Shown: positions 33,094-41,578 of the stretch, piece by piece
How the letters are laid out: every line of letters begins with the position of its first letter
Numbering within the stretch: the first letter of the stretch is position 1
Origin: Betaproteobacteria bacterium
GTDB lineage: Bacteria > Pseudomonadota > Gammaproteobacteria > Burkholderiales > Burkholderiaceae_A
DNA: 64,000 nucleotides
Direction of reading: 5' to 3'
Assembly: GCA_028139135.1 (NCBI GenBank)
Contig: JAOINB010000002.1
Coordinates: 1-64,000, forward strand
The notes under the pieces: model-generated
What the model was told of the DNA's origin: nothing
Database searches by the model: none
What the model saw: only the letters and a program-made list of their open reading frames with translations
Made by a program: the position numbers and the translations under genes

Positions 33094-33588
33094 TTACACA
33101 AAATTAAGTAAATAAAAAAATATATACAAAAACATCAGTACGATGGGTCCTATTGATTCTACAGATTGCAAATTACCGTTTGCCTTTTTTCTTTCATCCA
33201 TCCGATCGTCTTCTTTCCAATCCGAACCACTAAATTCACCTACTCTAAACTTAGCTATCTCTTGTTTTACTTCGTTAAACTCATTTGCTAGATCTTCTTT
33301 ATGACATATTTCCACATTTTTTTTTGAACTGGACATATCTTGACGAGGGAGGATATATTCATTACTTGATAAAAATTGATCATAGTTTATCCCTAAAGCC
33401 TCTGCAACTCTTTTTACACAATCAATGCGATGTTCATACTCCACGAAAGAATTCCCCTCTTTGCCATTCTCTAATTCATTAATTTGCTTCTCTGTTAGCC
33501 CAGTAATAATGCTTAGCTCAGACACTGAAAGTCCATGGTCATATCTCGCGTCTTTTAGTCTCCTAAAATTAATTGTTGTATTTAACAT
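33094..33588 (-). CDS. XRE-type HTH protein with C-terminal membrane anchor
   Basis: An XRE/RodZ-like helix-turn-helix spans about residues 8-72 (ARYDHGLSVSELSIITGLTE, then QINELENGKEG). A charged linker follows, and the last 18 residues form a TM helix (GPIVLMFLYIFFYLLNFV). It would be a tail-anchored DNA-binding protein at the inner membrane. It lies in the parA-like operon between the PAS sensor gene (21 bases) and the response regulator gene. It is one candidate for binding the palindromic box, but this is only inference. Confidence 0.8.
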   Translation of the reverse strand: MLNTTINFRRLKDARYDHGLSVSELSIITGLTEKQINELENGKEGNSFVEYEHRIDCVKRVAEALGINYDQFLSSNEYILPRQDMSSSKKNVEICHKEDLANEFNEVKQEIAKFRVGEFSGSDWKEDDRMDERKKANGNLQSVESIGPIVLMFLYIFFYLLNFV

Positions 33589-33609
33589 ATTAGTGATACG
33601 TTATCCTAT

Positions 33610-34977
33610 CTATTGAAGTATATGTCTAGCGTGCAAATGGTAAAAGAGTCTCTTGTCCGGGGAGTAAATTTTTTCTAGTGTAACAACAAATGCATTACCG
33701 GTTCGAATAAGCAACCAACCTGTTGCACGCTTACTTGTACTAATTGTATTCTCGAGATGCGTTATCTCTGAATTACCCTCAGAAATAATCCTAAGCTTAT
33801 CCCAAATAACACCGGAATGAAAAAATTTGTCAAATGGACTAATCAGCGTTCTCCATGTGTTGGACATCCTATAAATAGCAAAATTATGGTCTAAAAGACC
33901 AGTTATTTTAAAACTATCTCGATTATTAATTATTGATTTACAAAATATCTCAAAATCGAAATCGATATGCCTCAACATCCAAAGCATATATTTGGCCTGC
34001 TTCTCATCTAATACTTTTTCTGTTCGTACGGCAAACATACGCAACGTATTGTTTGGGTCTTTGTATGTAAGCCTAGATAAGGTAATCGCTTCCTCGATTC
34101 TGTCCATAAAAACTGAATCAAAATGCCTCTTTTCTGTAAAACACGTTCCTAATTTACTGAGGGCTATTTTATTAGCGAAAATAATATTACCATCCTTGTC
34201 AGTTAGAAAAAGAAAAGCGGGAAAGTTATACAAAACAGTCTTTATAACTGAAGTCTCTGCTAAGGTAGTTTTTAGGTCTTCGATAACGCTAGCCCGAGTA
34301 GTTGTTCTTCTCGCTTCATCAACTACATAATTGAATTGGAAAACGAGCGCGATTAAAATAGTCTTCACGACCAACCAGGCGAAAAATAGTCCACTATGTG
34401 TTACAAAATATAATTCATTGTGTATTTGAGATACTACCCATACTGACCATAAAGTAATAGCAATTACTGTCACCAAATTTAAATTTATAAAAAATCTACC
34501 CCTTACTGATCCTCGTTGAGAAAAAGGGATACATTGATAAAGAATAAATCCTAAAATAATTATAAATGATAAAGATAGTAGGATATTTAGTTCACGTATA
34601 GCACTCCCCTCGGAAAATGAAATATAAGCTATTAAAAAAAACAGAGGTAGAGGTGTTAAAGCTATGGTTACTATTGTCCAAAACTTTTTTTTTGCTGGAT
34701 ACGACAAGATTATACATATCAACATTAATGCAAAAATATCGAAAAAAATCAGTGAGTCATTTAAATCGTGCAAAGGTGTATTGGTGTTAATTCCGAATTT
34801 ATTTTCTTCGAAAAAAAAAATACTCAATGGATGAATCAAAAAAGACAATCCAACGACAGCTTTAATAGAAAGCATCTCCTTCGAGAATCTTTCATACGTA
34901 AGTTGCAATCCCTGAAAAATAAAAAAAATGCTGCAAGCTAAAAAAAAAGAGGTGAGAGAAAAACTGTCAAGATACAT
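33610..34977 (-). CDS. Multi-TM sensor protein with PAS domain
   Basis: The first 230 residues have about seven TM helices, like 7TM sensor modules. A short linker leads to a PAS-like domain (FPAFLFLTDKDGNIIFANKIALSKLG, about residues 255-345) and a further 120-residue domain without clear family (possibly a second PAS). No kinase, GGDEF or output domain is seen, so it should signal through a partner. ATG 34977 (MYLDSF) is preferred; the track's 35004 lies further inside the upstream gene. It overlaps that gene by 11 bases. Confidence 0.7.
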   Translation of the reverse strand: MYLDSFSLTSFFLACSIFFIFQGLQLTYERFSKEMLSIKAVVGLSFLIHPLSIFFFEENKFGINTNTPLHDLNDSLIFFDIFALMLICIILSYPAKKKFWTIVTIALTPLPLFFLIAYISFSEGSAIRELNILLSLSFIIILGFILYQCIPFSQRGSVRGRFFINLNLVTVIAITLWSVWVVSQIHNELYFVTHSGLFFAWLVVKTILIALVFQFNYVVDEARRTTTRASVIEDLKTTLAETSVIKTVLYNFPAFLFLTDKDGNIIFANKIALSKLGTCFTEKRHFDSVFMDRIEEAITLSRLTYKDPNNTLRMFAVRTEKVLDEKQAKYMLWMLRHIDFDFEIFCKSIINNRDSFKITGLLDHNFAIYRMSNTWRTLISPFDKFFHSGVIWDKLRIISEGNSEITHLENTISTSKRATGWLLIRTGNAFVVTLEKIYSPDKRLFYHLHARHILQ

Positions 34978-35857
34978 AACTATCTCTATCTCCTCTATAA
35001 CCACTAAGATAAATTACGGGAAATTTATTTTTCGCAGAAGAATAAAAATTTCGTTTTAAGCAGTCGCCGGCTATAGGAAAAAACACTTTCCCTGAAGAGC
35101 TGGCATTAATTATTTGGAGAATTTTTGTTTGCACCTTTTCTTCTAAGCTGAAAATAAACCCAACTGCTAATAGCAATACAAAAATTATCTTTATTTTTTT
35201 CGACCTATTTTTCTCAGTTTCTGTCGACACTTCTACTTCTTTTTTATCTGAGGGAATGTCTTCTACAGTCTGATCAATTGGTTTTTTTAAATCATTAGTG
35301 CGAGATAAAGATACATCGTCCGTATCTTCTCGGATTTCAATATCTTGAGCATCATATAAAAAGAATGTATTTCCAAATGTGTCTATCTTCTGCTTTACTT
35401 TTTTAGAGGATATACCAATGTTAAAAAACAGTATCATCTTATTTTTTTCGGGCTCAGCCTTCTCCGAAAGAGATCGTAAAATGGCTATCTCATTTTCATC
35501 TAGTTTTTCTCCATTTTTCAACATCAAAATAGTTTTAGCGTTCCTATCTGCCTCATTATGTTCCTCATAGTTACCGACTAAATCGGAAAAAGCCTCACCA
35601 TAATTATCAACCAAGGAATCGGCGATAAACTTTTCTAACTCGTTATTACCGTAAAAAACGGCAGTAGGATTCTTTTTAACTAAAGACTTTTTCAAGCTTG
35701 AAGCGAGTTTGTTTAATAAAAACAAATTATTACAACAAACAATAGTATTTCTTTTGTCTTCTTCCAGAAAAGCTAATAACTCTTCGCCTTTCATATCTCT
35801 AACTCTTTCCGAAGGCTGCCCCAATTCAGGGTCAAATTTTTGCACACGGTTCCCCAA
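34967..35857 (-). CDS. Single-TM protein of the parA-like operon, hypothetical
   Basis: This 296-residue protein is not recognised. Residues 25-170 look like an alpha/beta fold (NTIVCCNNLFLLNKL, ILMLKNGEKLDENE, KMILFFNIG) that could be a degenerate nucleotide-binding or DamX/ExeA-like domain without a P-loop. An acidic, Ser/Thr-rich linker follows, then one TM helix at about residue 228 (IKIIFVLLLAVGFIF) and a short extracytoplasmic tail containing one Cys. It starts 18 bases after the ParA-like gene stop and may be its membrane partner; this is inference. Confidence 0.65.
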   Translation of the reverse strand: MGNRVQKFDPELGQPSERVRDMKGEELLAFLEEDKRNTIVCCNNLFLLNKLASSLKKSLVKKNPTAVFYGNNELEKFIADSLVDNYGEAFSDLVGNYEEHNEADRNAKTILMLKNGEKLDENEIAILRSLSEKAEPEKNKMILFFNIGISSKKVKQKIDTFGNTFFLYDAQDIEIREDTDDVSLSRTNDLKKPIDQTVEDIPSDKKEVEVSTETEKNRSKKIKIIFVLLLAVGFIFSLEEKVQTKILQIINASSSGKVFFPIAGDCLKRNFYSSAKNKFPVIYLSGYRGDRDSYVS

Positions 35858-35874
35858 CAGACTTATAATCTCAA

Positions 35875-36765
35875 TTATTTGGAACCAATCACAGATTCCA
35901 GAATTTTCGACAAACCAGAGAGGTTTTTTCGTCCTTTAGCCACAGTATTGCCCTCAGAGTATTCAGATTTACCGATCGGTGCGTCTCTTCCTGAAAATCG
36001 TGTTCCTGGCTTCTCAGCCATGTATCTACTGAGCTTTGTATTATGAGTATCAAGAAATCTCCTATCGGAAAACTTTACTTTTACAGCCCTTGCTGTCTGT
36101 TTATGTATAGTTCCTGCCTGTTGAATTGACTGCGCACAGCGACTGTATGATTGGCTCGCCAACGATTCATTTACATCAAATACAAATTGTTTTTTAAATA
36201 ATTGCCTGACAGAATCGTCGTTATAAATTGGGGGTAAAAGCATGAACGGTACAGAAAAATCACGCGCGCTGAAAGGGTCAGTGGCAAGTTCTGCTTCGGA
36301 TACCCTTGATGGACAAAGAAGTAAAGTTGGAGAGATACCAACTTTAGAATTGAAAACCCAATCAATTGTTTCGATAAATCTGGTTGTAGCACTCAACTCG
36401 ATGCTTGAAACACTGGTTGGAACAACAACCAAATCAAATTCATATAGAATTTCAGGGTCCATCGCAGCAGTCCATGTCAAATCACAGATTAAAACCTCGA
36501 CCTTATTTAGGTATCGCCTGACTCTATTCCTGCAATCAATTAACCACCGCCTAGCATCAAAGTCGTCTAGGACACAGTGTTCTGTAACTACGTCCGAGGA
36601 ACGAGCTTCCCTAACCCAAGTACTTGAGGACCCGTGTGGATCCAAATCAAGTAATACTGTGCTTTTGAAAGCTTTTTCCGAAAACCATACTGACAAATTG
36701 GCTGAGAGAGTACTTTTCCCCACGCCACCTTTTTGACTAACAACCAAAATTCTCAACGTATCCAT
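35875..36765 (-). CDS. ParA/MinD-family ATPase
   Basis: This 296-residue P-loop ATPase has the deviant Walker A SQKGGVGKST near its N-terminus, LLDLDPHGSSSTW (switch I region) and VEVLICDLTW (Walker B). The C-terminal 100 residues are basic and poorly conserved. The ORF track starts at 36816, but the predicted -10 (36810-36805) and the operator box lie between that point and ATG 36765, so 36765 is the start (MDTLRILVVSQ). No parB or parS is seen, so it is probably not a plasmid/chromosome partition gene but an orphan positioning ATPase linked to the membrane protein and sensors downstream. Confidence 0.85.
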   Translation of the reverse strand: MDTLRILVVSQKGGVGKSTLSANLSVWFSEKAFKSTVLLDLDPHGSSSTWVREARSSDVVTEHCVLDDFDARRWLIDCRNRVRRYLNKVEVLICDLTWTAAMDPEILYEFDLVVVPTSVSSIELSATTRFIETIDWVFNSKVGISPTLLLCPSRVSEAELATDPFSARDFSVPFMLLPPIYNDDSVRQLFKKQFVFDVNESLASQSYSRCAQSIQQAGTIHKQTARAVKVKFSDRRFLDTHNTKLSRYMAEKPGTRFSGRDAPIGKSEYSEGNTVAKGRKNLSGLSKILESVIGSK

Positions 36766-36787
36766 ATTTACATCCGCGTACACTATG

Positions 36788-36801
36788 TATACTAAAGTAT
36801 T
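36788..36801. promoter_or_regulatory. Palindromic box 4, TATACTAAAGTATT
   Basis: This is a 13-of-14 match to box 1 in inverted orientation, located at the predicted transcription start of the parA-like operon. Confidence 0.6.
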
Positions 36802-36833
36802 AGAATAATACGCCATTCATACAACTATGGCAA
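36788..36833 (-). promoter_or_regulatory. Promoter and operator of the parA-like operon
   Basis: On the minus strand TTGCCA (36833-36828), 17 bases, TATTAT (36810-36805). The palindromic box AATACTTTAGTATA (36801-36788) starts three bases after the -10 and covers the expected start point, 22 bases before the ATG. The layout matches the tssB promoter. Confidence 0.6.
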
Positions 36834-36932
36834 GCTATTGTTTAGAAAATCGGTAGAACGAATTTATTCATTAACGGTTTATCCGACCGAAAGAACACAT
36901 GCATGTTAAAAAGTCTTAAGTAAGCCGGTAGA

Positions 36933-36971
36933 GCCCCGGCGACTGCAAACTCTCATTTTAGTCACTGGGGC
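36933..36971. other. Imperfect hairpin in the hupB-parA gap
   Basis: GCCCCGGCGACT and AGTCACTGGGGC can pair (about 9 of 12 positions) around a 15-base loop. It lies just after the hupB stop on that strand but is not followed by a T-run there, so it is not a clear rho-independent terminator. Function unknown. Confidence 0.35.
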
Positions 36972-36988
36972 ACAAAATTTCTATTAAA

Positions 36989-37267
36989 CTATCGCTTATT
37001 TACAGCGTCTTTAAAAGCTTTTCCGGCAGTAAATTTAACAGTTTTAGAAGCGGGGATTTTAATTTCCTCTCCTGTTCTAGGATTTCTGCCCATCCTGGCT
37101 GCCCTTTTCCCAGAGCCAAAAGTACCAAACCCGACAAGTTGAACGTTTTCTCCTTTGGAAACGGCCTTTATAATGCAATCTATGGTGGTCCCTAATACCT
37201 CATCAACTTTCGATTTTGGCAGGCCAGAGGAACTAGATATGGAATCAATTAAATCAGCTTTATTCAT
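36989..37267 (-). CDS. hupB: DNA-binding protein HU
   Basis: This 92-residue nucleoid protein starts [20 protein letters not shown] and carries the HU signature ([24 protein letters not shown], split here) and ends in [12 protein letters not shown] bends and compacts DNA. It reads as an HU-beta type rather than IHF, because of the short C-terminus and N-terminal MNKADLI. It stands alone, with the parA-like operon behind it and trmB divergent. Confidence 0.92.
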   Translation of the reverse strand: MNKADLIDSISSSSGLPKSKVDEVLGTTIDCIIKAVSKGENVQLVGFGTFGSGKRAARMGRNPRTGEEIKIPASKTVKFTAGKAFKDAVNKR

Positions 37268-37341
37268 GTATACCTCGAGAAGAAAGAAACAGTTTCAATT
37301 CTATCAATTTCTGTAGGCTTTTTGCCTTTTTTTGCAAATTT

Positions 37342-38022
37342 ATGTCAAATTTTTTCAATTCGAATGTTAAAAGTTTTGTGTTGCGGAGCGGAAGAGTTAC
37401 AAGCGCCCAAAAAAGAGCGATCCGTAGCTATTCTAGATTTTTTTGCGTTCCGTTCTCGAAAAAGGAACTACTACCCGAAAAAGTCTTTGGAAATAATAAC
37501 CCACTTGTTCTTGACATAGGATTCGGAATGGGTGAAGAAATCATTGACTTTTCGATAAGGAATCCCACGAAAAACATTTTGGGAATTGAAATGTACAAGC
37601 CCGCTATCGGCAATCTTCTCAAAAATATTTATGACAAAAATATTAAAAATATAAAAATCGTAGAATACGACGCTTATCTCGTTCTAAATTACATGATTCC
37701 GGATGAATCAATCGATGAAATTCACATATATTTTCCCGATCCCTGGCCTAAAAAAAAACATATTAAAAGGAGATTGCTTGATGAGGAGTTTGCAGAAATT
37801 ATTGCTAGAAAGTTAAAAAACAACGGGGAAATAAAATGTGCGACAGATAATAGTAATTATGCAGACCAAATCTTGAGCGCCCTTGATAAACAAAAATGCA
37901 TGCAAAACAGAAACGATCGATATGGCAATCGGCCAAAAGATAGGACAACTTCAAAATTTGAACAAAAAGCTTTTGATAATGAATCCAAAATTTACGAAAT
38001 CTCTTTCCAAAGATCAAACTAA
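37342..38022 (+). CDS. trmB: TrmB, tRNA (guanine-N7-)-methyltransferase
   Basis: TrmB makes m7G46 in tRNA using SAM. Family motifs are clear: LVLDIGFGMGEE (SAM binding), GIEMYKPAIG, IYFPDPWPKKKHIKRRLL (the catalytic PDPWxKxxHxKRR) and the C-terminal SKFEQKAF. Length is 226 residues. It ends by overlapping the convergent uppP gene by four bases. Confidence 0.95.
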   Translation: MSNFFNSNVKSFVLRSGRVTSAQKRAIRSYSRFFCVPFSKKELLPEKVFGNNNPLVLDIGFGMGEEIIDFSIRNPTKNILGIEMYKPAIGNLLKNIYDKNIKNIKIVEYDAYLVLNYMIPDESIDEIHIYFPDPWPKKKHIKRRLLDEEFAEIIARKLKNNGEIKCATDNSNYADQILSALDKQKCMQNRNDRYGNRPKDRTTSKFEQKAFDNESKIYEISFQRSN

Positions 38023-38807
38023 GGTGCCAAAAAAATTATCAATATTCCGGCTAAAATACGGTAGACAGCGAAAACTATCAAGCTGTGACTCTTAAGGTAA
38101 GAGATCAAAAATTTAATGACTAAAAAAGCAGATAAGAAAGAAGTAAAGAAACCAACGACGAAAACCTGAATATTTTCTAAGTTAACTTCTTCAAATTTCA
38201 AATAAAGAGAATAAATTGTTGCTGTTAGGATTACTGGTACAGCAAGCAAAAATGAAAAGTTGGCAGCTGTGGAACGGTTTAGACCAAAATACATTCCTCC
38301 AATGATAGCCGCACCTGACCTGCTAAATCCCGGAATTAAAGCTAAGGTTTGAATCAACCCTATTTTCAGAGCATTATTTTTTGATATATTTTGAATACTT
38401 TCAACCCTTTGTTTTTCGTGCCGATGCAAAAATTCAACGTGGAGCATTAGTAATGCGCCCATTATGAACGCCAACCCCACAAACAGAGTGTCGAAAAGAT
38501 TTTCTAGTATAAATTTACCAAATAACAACCCAAAAATGCCTATAGGAAAAAATGCTATGATGAGGGAACGAAGAAGATTTCGGTTTCTAAACGTCACAAG
38601 ATCTATAAAATCCCTTCTATAGTATAAGATGACTGCTAAAAGCGCTCCGGATTGAATTGCAACATCAAATACTTCCGAGTACACCTCATCGAATCTAATT
38701 AAATCTCCAAAAAAAATTAGATGTCCCGTTGAAGAGACAGGTAAAAACTCGGTAGCTCCTTCGATTAAACCAAGTATAAGCGCTTTAAGGGAACTACTAG
38801 TATCCAA
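38019..38807 (-). CDS. uppP: UppP/BacA, undecaprenyl-diphosphate phosphatase
   Basis: UppP recycles undecaprenyl pyrophosphate for cell-wall synthesis in the inner membrane. The two catalytic signatures are visible: GLIEGATEFLPVSSTGHLI near the N-terminus and IPGFSRSGAAI around residue 165. It has about eight TM helices and 262 residues, as usual for BacA-type enzymes. Confidence 0.95.
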   Translation of the reverse strand: MDTSSSLKALILGLIEGATEFLPVSSTGHLIFFGDLIRFDEVYSEVFDVAIQSGALLAVILYYRRDFIDLVTFRNRNLLRSLIIAFFPIGIFGLLFGKFILENLFDTLFVGLAFIMGALLMLHVEFLHRHEKQRVESIQNISKNNALKIGLIQTLALIPGFSRSGAAIIGGMYFGLNRSTAANFSFLLAVPVILTATIYSLYLKFEEVNLENIQVFVVGFFTSFLSAFLVIKFLISYLKSHSLIVFAVYRILAGILIIFLAP

Positions 38808-38946
38808 AAAAATCTCCTGAATTAATCTTAATACCCCTGAATATACTTGAAAGACCCTAACCTAACAATCTATAACCAGGACTTTAAAACCCATACATGC
38901 AATAATAAATTTTGTTAACATCTAAATAGAAATAATTGGAAAAAAG

Positions 38947-40236
38947 ATGAATAAAGCCTTAATGATATGCGTTGTGCTGACATTTACTACAAATATATCA
39001 GCGATGGACCTAATCAGTGCTGTTGATATTGCATTCAAGAGTGATCCTCAGTTTTTAAGGGATAAAAATTTACTCGATAAGCAAAAAGAATTAGTTAACC
39101 AGGCTCGGGCTCCACTTATGCCGAATATTTCCATCTCGGGTTCATATGCTGATACAGAAAACTCAACGAGCATTGATACAAACACACAAAATGTTGGCGT
39201 CACGTTATCACAAACAATATTTGATAGAGAGAAATTTTTAACTTTGGAGCAAAGCCAACTTAACGTTATGGTGGCAGAACTAAATTTTTTAATATCTAAA
39301 GAGCAGACAATTCTTAGAATAGTTGATGCTTATTTTAATATTTTAATTGCTCAGAATAATTTAAAAACAATTCAATCGGAAAAAGATGCTGTTAAAGAAC
39401 AACTAGAGTTTGCAAAGAGAAATTTCGAAGTGGGAACGTCAACAATAACTGACCAACAAGAGGCACAAGCAAGATTTGATTTAATCAGAGCCTCTGAAAT
39501 TAGAACGAAAAATAATCTGGCTATTGCAAGAACAAATTTAGAAAAATCATTACTTGTATCATTGCCCGAAAATTTAGTAGGTATTAACAAAAGGGTAAGA
39601 TTGGAAAAACCTAAGTTATCTAAGCCAGAAGAATGGATGCAAATTGCTAGAGATAACAATTTAAAAGTCAAAATAGCAAAAATTAGAACAAAGCTTGCAA
39701 CCCTTGACCTAAAGAAAAGAAAGATTGCGAGGATGCCTAGCTTAAATCTCAGTTTAAGCGCAAACAACTCAACTGTAGATTCCACTACCAGTATCACGCA
39801 AGACATTAAAACTGCAACCTTAAGCATTTCAGCCCCGATATACAGAGGCGGAAGCATCTCCGCATCCGAACGTCAGGCTATTTCCGAGTTGAAGAGGGCA
39901 GAAAATACTCTCGAATTCGAAATGCTAAATGCCGACCGTATCGCCGGTAAATCCTTCCGAACCTTTATCGCAGGACTATCTCAGGTCGAAGCATTAGAAG
40001 CGGCTGAGGAGTCTAGTAAGGTAGCGTTAGAATCAAACAAACTAGGTTATGAAGTTGGTGTTCGCATCAATATTGATGTGCTTAACGCCCAAAGACAACT
40101 TTTTTCCACTCAGCGAGACTTAGCTATTGCTAGGTATGATGCCTTACAAGCGAAATTAGAACTACTCAGCGCTACCGGTAATTTAGATGCATCTGCAGTA
40201 AAGCAAATGAGCCAATTGATTAGCGATTCGAATTAA
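38947..40236 (+). CDS. tolC: TolC-family outer-membrane efflux protein
   Basis: This TolC-like channel for efflux or type I secretion has a signal peptide (to about ISA/MD), then two tandem OEP repeats with long alpha-helical hairpins (QARAPLMPNISISGSYADT in the first; ARMPSLNLSLSANNS in the second) and the motif FEVGTSTITDQQEAQARF, which recurs as YEVGVRINIDVLNAQRQLF. Length is 429 residues. No fusion protein or pump gene lies next to it. It overlaps the waaA tail by 17 bases, convergent. Confidence 0.9.
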   Translation: MNKALMICVVLTFTTNISAMDLISAVDIAFKSDPQFLRDKNLLDKQKELVNQARAPLMPNISISGSYADTENSTSIDTNTQNVGVTLSQTIFDREKFLTLEQSQLNVMVAELNFLISKEQTILRIVDAYFNILIAQNNLKTIQSEKDAVKEQLEFAKRNFEVGTSTITDQQEAQARFDLIRASEIRTKNNLAIARTNLEKSLLVSLPENLVGINKRVRLEKPKLSKPEEWMQIARDNNLKVKIAKIRTKLATLDLKKRKIARMPSLNLSLSANNSTVDSTTSITQDIKTATLSISAPIYRGGSISASERQAISELKRAENTLEFEMLNADRIAGKSFRTFIAGLSQVEALEAAEESSKVALESNKLGYEVGVRINIDVLNAQRQLFSTQRDLAIARYDALQAKLELLSATGNLDASAVKQMSQLISDSN

Positions 40237-41560
40237 ATCTTTGCCAATCATTTACGATGATATCCGCATATTTTTCCGAGGAACCACCTCGCCTTACAAT
40301 AAAATCAAAAGCATTGTCACGGAGACTATTGCTTTTATTTTTGTCGTTCAAGATTTTTTGGCCTTCTGAAAACCATTCATTGTATGTTTTTATCAGTACT
40401 GCTCCCCTTTCCTTAATTAGATCATTAGATATTTTTTCAAAATTAAACATATAATTCCCAAAAAAAATAAGCTTCTTTTGGATACATGCTTCTAGAGGGT
40501 TTTGACCCCCCTTTCTTATGACACTCCCTCCTATCAGAACGATGTCCGAAGCAGCCAAATACATTTGCACCTCACCGATACTGTCTCCTATCAAAATGCT
40601 AGGACATTCCTTCAGGTGGACACTTTCCTTCCTTAGAAAGTTTGTTTTGGTATCTGCGATACATCCAGCTATTTTAACTTCATTAAGAACTTTGTAAAAT
40701 CGCTCGGGATGCCTTGGTACTATAATCAACACTTGATCTTTTTCAGAAAACATTCTTTGTTTCCATAAAGTGGAAATTTCTTTTTCCTCACCCTCCCTTG
40801 TACTTAAGGCTAACCAGATAGTTTTTTTTGCTAACCGACTGCGTAGTGCAGCGCCATTATGCAGGTGATGCTTTTTGGGGCGAACGTCAAATTTCAAATT
40901 ACTAAGTACAGGCACCTCCCTTTCAAATCCCAATTCTTGAAATCGGGCACTGTCCTTATCAGATTGCGCTACTATTACATCAATTTCATTTAAAATTCTA
41001 CGAAAAAACCTTTTACCTATTTTGTAAGCACGAAACGAACTTGGAGATAATCGTCCATTAACAAGAATGACCCTTGTTTTGTTTATTTTGCAAGATCGAA
41101 TTAAATTGGGCCATATTTCAGTTTCCATCAGCGCAAGAACAGATGGTTTCAAATTTTTACAAAATCTTTCGGTAGCCCATGGAAAATCAAAAGGTAAGAT
41201 CTCCATTCTAAATTTTTGCGCATTCAAGGAATTAACTGTGTTCAAATACTGCTGCATATAATCCCAGGCAGTCTTAGTAGTAACAGTAAGAAAGATCATA
41301 CAATCAGGGTCCCTTTCATGTAGCTTTTCTAATAATGGAGTTACTCCTTGAACCTCTCCTAAAGACACAGCATGAATCCAAAAGAGGTTTTTTTTTAATT
41401 GCTTGTTACTATTTTGTATTATATTAGAAAACCCAAAGAACCGAACCATGAAGTGTTCTTTGAAACCTTTGATTTTTTTTTTACATAGGAACTGTACAAA
41501 CAAAAAAGGTATCAAAGACAAAAGCACAACCTGATAAAAGATATAAAAAAGTCGAAACAT
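40220..41560 (-). CDS. waaA: WaaA/KdtA, Kdo transferase
   Basis: WaaA adds Kdo to lipid IVA at the inner membrane during LPS synthesis. An N-terminal membrane anchor is followed by FWIHAVSLGEVQGVTPLL, ALMETEIWPNLI, NGRLSPSSF and the C-terminal GT-B elements IIVPRHPERF and GGSVIRKGGQNPLEA. The 446 residues are slightly over the usual 425. It starts 18 bases after the phosphohexomutase gene. Confidence 0.95.
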   Translation of the reverse strand: MFRLFYIFYQVVLLSLIPFLFVQFLCKKKIKGFKEHFMVRFFGFSNIIQNSNKQLKKNLFWIHAVSLGEVQGVTPLLEKLHERDPDCMIFLTVTTKTAWDYMQQYLNTVNSLNAQKFRMEILPFDFPWATERFCKNLKPSVLALMETEIWPNLIRSCKINKTRVILVNGRLSPSSFRAYKIGKRFFRRILNEIDVIVAQSDKDSARFQELGFEREVPVLSNLKFDVRPKKHHLHNGAALRSRLAKKTIWLALSTREGEEKEISTLWKQRMFSEKDQVLIIVPRHPERFYKVLNEVKIAGCIADTKTNFLRKESVHLKECPSILIGDSIGEVQMYLAASDIVLIGGSVIRKGGQNPLEACIQKKLIFFGNYMFNFEKISNDLIKERGAVLIKTYNEWFSEGQKILNDKNKSNSLRDNAFDFIVRRGGSSEKYADIIVNDWQRFNSNR

Positions 41561-41578
41561 GTCTTAATAATCTGTATT

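Noticed and set aside
31000-36800. ParA-like gene as part of a plasmid or integrated element
   Set aside because: No parB, replication, integrase, transposase or attachment repeats are seen, and housekeeping genes flank the region.
36766-36816. ORF-track start of the ParA-like gene
   Set aside because: The predicted -10 and operator lie between this start and the ATG at 36765, and the extra residues do not fit ParA proteins.
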